This document shows positions 6,701 to 8,923 of a stretch of 8,923 bases of DNA, in pieces. This DNA is from Bacillota bacterium (GTDB lineage: Bacteria > Bacillota > Bacilli > Bacillales_B > DSM-18226). The position numbers and the translations under genes are program-made. A model generated the notes under the pieces. That model made no database searches, was not told the origin of the DNA, and saw nothing but the letters and a program-made list of their open reading frames with translations. How positions within the stretch are numbered: the first letter of the stretch is position 1; each line of letters starts with the position of its first letter. Location: assembly GCA_030705665.1 (NCBI GenBank), contig JAUZQA010000140.1, positions 1 to 8,923 on the forward strand, in the 5' to 3' direction.

Positions 6701-8011
6701 TCGGTCAATGACTCCATCTTTAATTTTGATACATTTCATATCTTGACCGCCAATGTCAATAATAAAATCAACATCCTGCTGGAATTTTTTTGCTGCTTGA
6801 TAATGGGCAACCGTCTCGATTTCGCCATCATCAATTTGAAAAGCGGCTTGAATCAACTTTTCCCCATATCCAGTAACGGTTGACCGAACAATCTTTACTT
6901 GTTTCGGTAGAACCGCGTACAGGCTGTTTAATCCTTCTCGTAAGGTTTCAATCGGATTCCCTTTATTTTTTTCATAAAAGCTGAACAGAACTTCTTCATG
7001 TTCACCAATTAAAACCATTTTTGTTGTTGTTGAACCTGCGTCAACTCCTAAAAAAGCATTTCCTGTATATGTATGAATTGAACCCTTTTTTACCCTGGCT
7101 TTTTGATGGCGGGAGTAAAAAGTTTGGTAATCATCTTCATTAATAAAAAGCGGTGCCAGTCTGCCTGATGCTGATCCCAGCTTTGTTTGATTCATTTCGG
7201 TTAATAATTGGATAAGATGCTTAATATCAATCGAATCATTCTTTTCACTTTCCAGAGCTGCGCCAATCGCCACAAAATAGTGACCATCCGGACAATAAAG
7301 GACATGCTCATCTTTTAAATGAAGTGTCTCAATAAATCGATGTCTCAATTCGGTTAAAAATGTTAATGGTCCTCCAAGAAAGGCAACGTTCCCCCTAATC
7401 GGTCTTCCGCAGGCTAATCCACCGATTGTTTGATTAACAACTGCTTGGAAAACGGATGCAGCAATATCTTCACGTCTTGCCCCTTCATTTAACAAGGGCT
7501 GAATATCCGTTTTTGCAAAAACACCGCATCTAGAAGCAATGGGGTATATCTTTTCCGCTTTTGCTGCAAGTCTGTTCAGCCCCTCAGCATCTGTATTTAA
7601 GAGTGAGGCGATTTGGTCGATGAAAGCTCCCGTTCCCCCTGCACATGCAGAATTCATCCTTTGCTCTAAGCCATTTGTTAAATAGATAAGTTTGGCGTCT
7701 TCTCCACCCAGTTCGATAATGACATCCATGTTAGGCTCGGTTACTTTGACCGCCTCAGTACAAGCGACAACTTCTTGAATAAAGGGAATCCCTAATTCTT
7801 CACACAGCCCGATTCCCGAAGAACCGCTGGCATTCATTTTTAATATTGCAGTCGGAAACCGCTCTGATAAAAGTTTAAGCAGATTTAATGTTGTACTTTT
7901 GATATCGGAAAAATGCCGCTGATAGGATTTAAACATAATTTCGTTTCGATCATTTAAGACAACTAATTTTGCAGTAGTTGAACCGACATCAAGACCAACT
8001 TGCAGTTCCAT
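3785..8011 (-). CDS. Giant fused acyl-CoA dehydratase activase/dehydratase-like iron-sulfur protein
   Basis: A 1408-residue cytoplasmic protein. Module 1 (about 4-255) and module 2 (about 319-577) are BcrA/BadF-type ASKHA ATPases, with phosphate loops LDVGSTTAK (7-15) and VDAGSTTTK (323-331), LGGEDAK and DIGGQDMK motifs, and the two cluster cysteines of activases in each (C123, C162; C444, C483). A linker carries C605, C608, C612 and C631. Module 3 (about 668-982) and module 4 (about 1009-1408) resemble dehydratase D-component/DUF2229 proteins, with CYPA at 721 and 1059, FGC at 931 and 1353, and an IDYDSG...NRIKLMI ending. Known activases use ATP to push electrons to dehydratases or double-cubane proteins; here reductase and acceptor are joined. 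The substrate is unknown. Start at ATG 8009-8011 with AAAGGAAG upstream. It has its own terminator and no operon partner. Confidence 0.93.
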   Translation of the reverse strand: MELQVGLDVGSTTAKLVVLNDRNEIMFKSYQRHFSDIKSTTLNLLKLLSERFPTAILKMNASGSSGIGLCEELGIPFIQEVVACTEAVKVTEPNMDVIIELGGEDAKLIYLTNGLEQRMNSACAGGTGAFIDQIASLLNTDAEGLNRLAAKAEKIYPIASRCGVFAKTDIQPLLNEGARREDIAASVFQAVVNQTIGGLACGRPIRGNVAFLGGPLTFLTELRHRFIETLHLKDEHVLYCPDGHYFVAIGAALESEKNDSIDIKHLIQLLTEMNQTKLGSASGRLAPLFINEDDYQTFYSRHQKARVKKGSIHTYTGNAFLGVDAGSTTTKMVLIGEHEEVLFSFYEKNKGNPIETLREGLNSLYAVLPKQVKIVRSTVTGYGEKLIQAAFQIDDGEIETVAHYQAAKKFQQDVDFIIDIGGQDMKCIKIKDGVIDRILLNEACSAGCGSFLESFAENLGHSAHDFAQLALQAKGPVDLGSRCTVFMNSKVKQVQKEGADITDISAGLSYSIVNNALYKVIKLKSTEDLGSRIVVQGGTFLNNSVLRAFEKLIGRNVVRPDLAGLMGAYGSALIAKQRWNQKSKSTLLSGIKLHEFQVTATHRRCGICENNCPITINRFTDKRTFITGNRCERGAGKQKQDSKLPNLVKEKLEKLFNRPSLTGENAYRGRIGIPRVLNQFENYPFWHCFFTELGFEVVLSDPSSKELFEQGIDTIPSEAVCYPAKLVHGHILNLIEKGIKTIFYPDVVFEKKEDDTQQNHFNCPIVASYPEVVRVNMAGIFLEHEIQYLNPFLSLDKPLSMVKELAQCFKNIPQSQIKHAIMKGKKEDAAFKEWLTQRGETIISELIKNNQKGIVLTGHPYHIDPAINHGLPEEINKLGMAVLTEDSICHLIEGPLHTEVVNQWTFHSRLYRAAEAVKKYPCLELLQITSFGCGLDAITTDAVEEILGESNQLYTWIKMDEVSNLGAARIRLRSLKAAIEERTLQKNGQKKGAYKKHAAAIFTKEAKEGYTILAPQMIPTHFELLEKAFQLYGYRLKILKKMDDHDVEVGMRHVNNDACYPAVVSIGQLVSALKSGDYDLNRTAVIMSQTGGGCRATNYFALLKNAMKSAGMAQVPVLSLNSGALTGNTQPGFKMTLGLVKRLVISACLGDLLMRLQLAVRPYERFKGDSQTLYQLWLERSKELLSDFSMKKYNKLIKEMITDFSNVELYTLKRPRVGIVGEILVKFHPYSNNQLIQLIEQEGGEAVVPDFIDFFLYCLHDSQFNAAHLGKSKIDAVIGKISVRFVESYREPIRKALLNNGRFGAPVEFNELTEKAARFLSLGNQMGEGWLLPGEMAELMESGVENVVCVQPFGCLPNHIVGRGMFNAIKKEYPKANLIAIDYDSGISKVNQVNRIKLMINIAKEKVY

Positions 8012-8052
8012 ACAAATCTCTTCCTTTCTTCGAGTAGTCCCCCTTTACTTAA

Positions 8053-8083
8053 ACTATAGCAATAAAATCACTCCCGTAAGTGA
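8053..8083 (-). promoter_or_regulatory. Possible promoter and operator of the large activase-fusion gene
   Basis: Read leftward, an extended -10 TGC-TATAGT (TATAGT at 8053-8058) lies about 40 bases before the start codon. No good -35 is found at 17 bp. Where the -35 should be there is an inverted repeat TCACT-6-AGTGA (8068-8083), a layout that would suit an activator or repressor site. It does not match the Fnr half-site order (TGTGA...TCACA). Tentative. Confidence 0.35.
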
Positions 8084-8184
8084 CAATTTTCCAAACTTTG
8101 CAAATTGCTGTTTTAAATTGAAACGATTGTAGGCATTAAAACGTTTTGTACTCATAAAATGTTATTAGATGTGATTCATACCTT

Positions 8185-8246
8185 GCAGGTAAGGAGGTGG
8201 TGCCTGTATATAAACAAACGCTCATCTGCTGTGCACCTTATTTTTT
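8185..8246 (+). promoter_or_regulatory. Orphan Shine-Dalgarno in a foldable leader
   Basis: A perfect AAGGAGG (8191-8197) lies in a non-coding stretch. It sits in the loop of a possible 6-bp hairpin (TGCAGG at 8184-8189, CCTGTA at 8203-8208, one G-U). Alternatively AGGTG (8195-8199) can pair with CACCT (8234-8238), close to a six-T run (8241-8246). A 17-codon reading frame starts with GTG at 8200 (MPVYKQTLICCAPYFLA), but only 2 nt separate it from AAGGAGG. It may be a leader peptide, a remnant gene start, or a regulatory site before the membrane-protein gene. Confidence 0.3.
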
Positions 8247-8337
8247 AGCGTGATAGAAAAAGCTGTCCTCGTGAAATTTTCTTTTAAATTAACAAACTGG
8301 TTTTAGATTTAAAGAAATTTAAAGGGAGATGGTAAGG

Positions 8338-8535
8338 ATGAACGCAGTCACAGGAAATGTCCTTGGTTGGTTAGGTATCGTTGCAGCTGTGGTTGGATTT
8401 TTCTATGCCCCTATATGGCTTGGTATTATTGGTATCGTTCTTGGCTTGATTACCTTAGCAAGTCCGCAAAAGGCTTTGGCATGGGTCGCTGTTGTTCTTA
8501 GTGTGATTACACTCGTCATTCCTCTCTTTAAGTAA
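8338..8535 (+). CDS. Small hydrophobic membrane protein
   Basis: A 65-residue protein that is almost wholly hydrophobic. Three short membrane segments are likely (about residues 7-23, 26-42 and 46-64), the first two rich in glycine with GxxG spacing, separated by a proline turn (YAPIW) and a short polar loop SPQKA. It ends in a single lysine and has no signal-peptide cleavage site or cysteine. An ATG three codons earlier (8329) has no room for a ribosome binding site. ATG 8338 has GGGAG 9 nt upstream, so it is the start. Similar small proteins are common in Bacillaceae with no known role; I do not recognise a named family. It is divergent from the large activase gene across 326 bp and is followed by a strong terminator. 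Codon use looks normal for the window. Confidence 0.75.
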   Translation: MNAVTGNVLGWLGIVAAVVGFFYAPIWLGIIGIVLGLITLASPQKALAWVAVVLSVITLVIPLFK

Positions 8536-8633
8536 AACAGTTTAAATTCTGCACTTTCATTGAACTTTTACTCATTTTATCTTTAAAACCTTAAAGAAAA
8601 CGTCTTCATTCATTAATGCTGCTTATTAGCTGC

Positions 8634-8672
8634 AAAAAAATGAGCCCGAGGGGGTATCCCCCGGGCTTTCTT
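8634..8672. terminator. GC-rich terminator between converging genes, likely bidirectional
   Basis: AGCCCG-A-GGGG (8643-8653) pairs with CCCC..CGGGCT (ending 8667) around a short TAT-containing loop. Read rightward it is followed by TTTCTTC, serving the small membrane-protein gene. Read leftward, after two bases, it is followed by seven Ts (8640-8634), serving the gene that ends at 8695. The 108 bases between 8536 and 8643 hold nothing else except a weak 6-bp hairpin CTTTAA/TTAAAG (8581-8596). Confidence 0.8.
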
Positions 8673-8694
8673 CATGTTCAATGGCAATTGGCAT

Positions 8695-8916
8695 TTAAAT
8701 ATCGCCGCATTTTTTGGCTAACACATTTAAACTGTCATGGATTTTTCCAAGGACTATTTTACGTTCCTTGTTAAAATCCTCCCCATCCCTAAAGGTAATC
8801 TGCTCATCAGCTATAATTAAATGTTTCCTTTTACTTGCATAAAGCGGGACAAAACATACATGTTTCCCTGTAGCTTTAAAATAGTACTTTTCTAAATAAA
8901 GAAAACCATCATACAT
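8695..8916 (-). CDS. Hypothetical protein, possibly cut by the window edge
   Basis: A 73-residue reading frame with a mixed, charged composition typical of a soluble cytoplasmic protein. It has an aromatic N-terminal part (YLEKYYF), a lysine/arginine patch YASKRKH, an acidic middle (DEQITFRDGEDF) and an amphipathic C-terminal helix ending in KKCGDI. I do not recognise the family. ATG 8914-8916 is the first visible start, but the frame stays open to the edge and only 7 upstream bases are present (AACTGAG), so no ribosome binding site can be judged. The true start may lie outside. It converges on the small membrane-protein gene and shares its terminator. Confidence 0.55.
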   Translation of the reverse strand: MYDGFLYLEKYYFKATGKHVCFVPLYASKRKHLIIADEQITFRDGEDFNKERKIVLGKIHDSLNVLAKKCGDI

Positions 8917-8923
8917 CTCAGTT

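Noticed and set aside
8119..8147. SigW/ECF promoter TGAAAC-17-CGTTTT for the small membrane gene
   Set aside because: The -10 is not CGTA, and the implied leader of about 190 nt is long; it is too weak to list.
1..8923. Insertion sequence, phage or CRISPR
   Set aside because: No transposase, integrase, target duplication, terminal inverted repeats around genes or regularly spaced repeats were seen.

Overview
The window is AT-rich, with strong AAGGAGG-type ribosome binding sites, sigma-A-like promoters and many U-tailed intrinsic terminators. It carries a YeeI-type YebC protein nearly identical by recollection to the Bacillus subtilis one. Together these point to a Bacillaceae chromosome (Bacillus or a close relative); the species cannot be told. 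No insertion sequence, phage gene, tRNA, rRNA or CRISPR array is seen. Most genes lie on the minus strand, and most look monocistronic, each with its own terminator.

Left part (1-2000): two adjacent paralogous GntR/FCD regulators, both read leftward and about two thirds identical by eye. Three leftward promoters (before each regulator, and one firing off the left edge) have the same design. A GntR-box-like palindrome, two mismatches from the B. subtilis gluconate operator as I recall it, sits on the -10 element. The recognition helices of the two proteins are almost the same. This suggests an auto- and cross-regulated pair controlling an operon that starts at about position 155 and lies mostly outside the window.

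Middle (2000-3660): a folded intergenic element (about 2027-2126), the yeeI gene (YebC2-type ribosome-associated factor) with a good promoter and terminator, and a small multi-pass membrane protein of the CmpB/'putative ABC transporter permease' family.

Right (3785-8923): a 1408-residue leftward protein with two BcrA/BadF-type ATPase (activase) modules, a four-cysteine linker, and two modules related to the 2-hydroxyacyl-CoA dehydratase D-component/double-cubane cluster family. It looks like an ATP-driven low-potential electron-transfer machine in a single chain, with no separate partner subunit encoded next to it. After a 326-bp divergent intergenic region comes a 65-residue membrane protein on the plus strand, a GC-rich terminator that may serve both directions, and the 3' part (or all) of an unknown minus-strand gene at the right edge.

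The most notable points are the fourfold modular iron-sulfur protein, the three-copy GntR-box circuit, and the unexplained folded element between gntR2 and yeeI.
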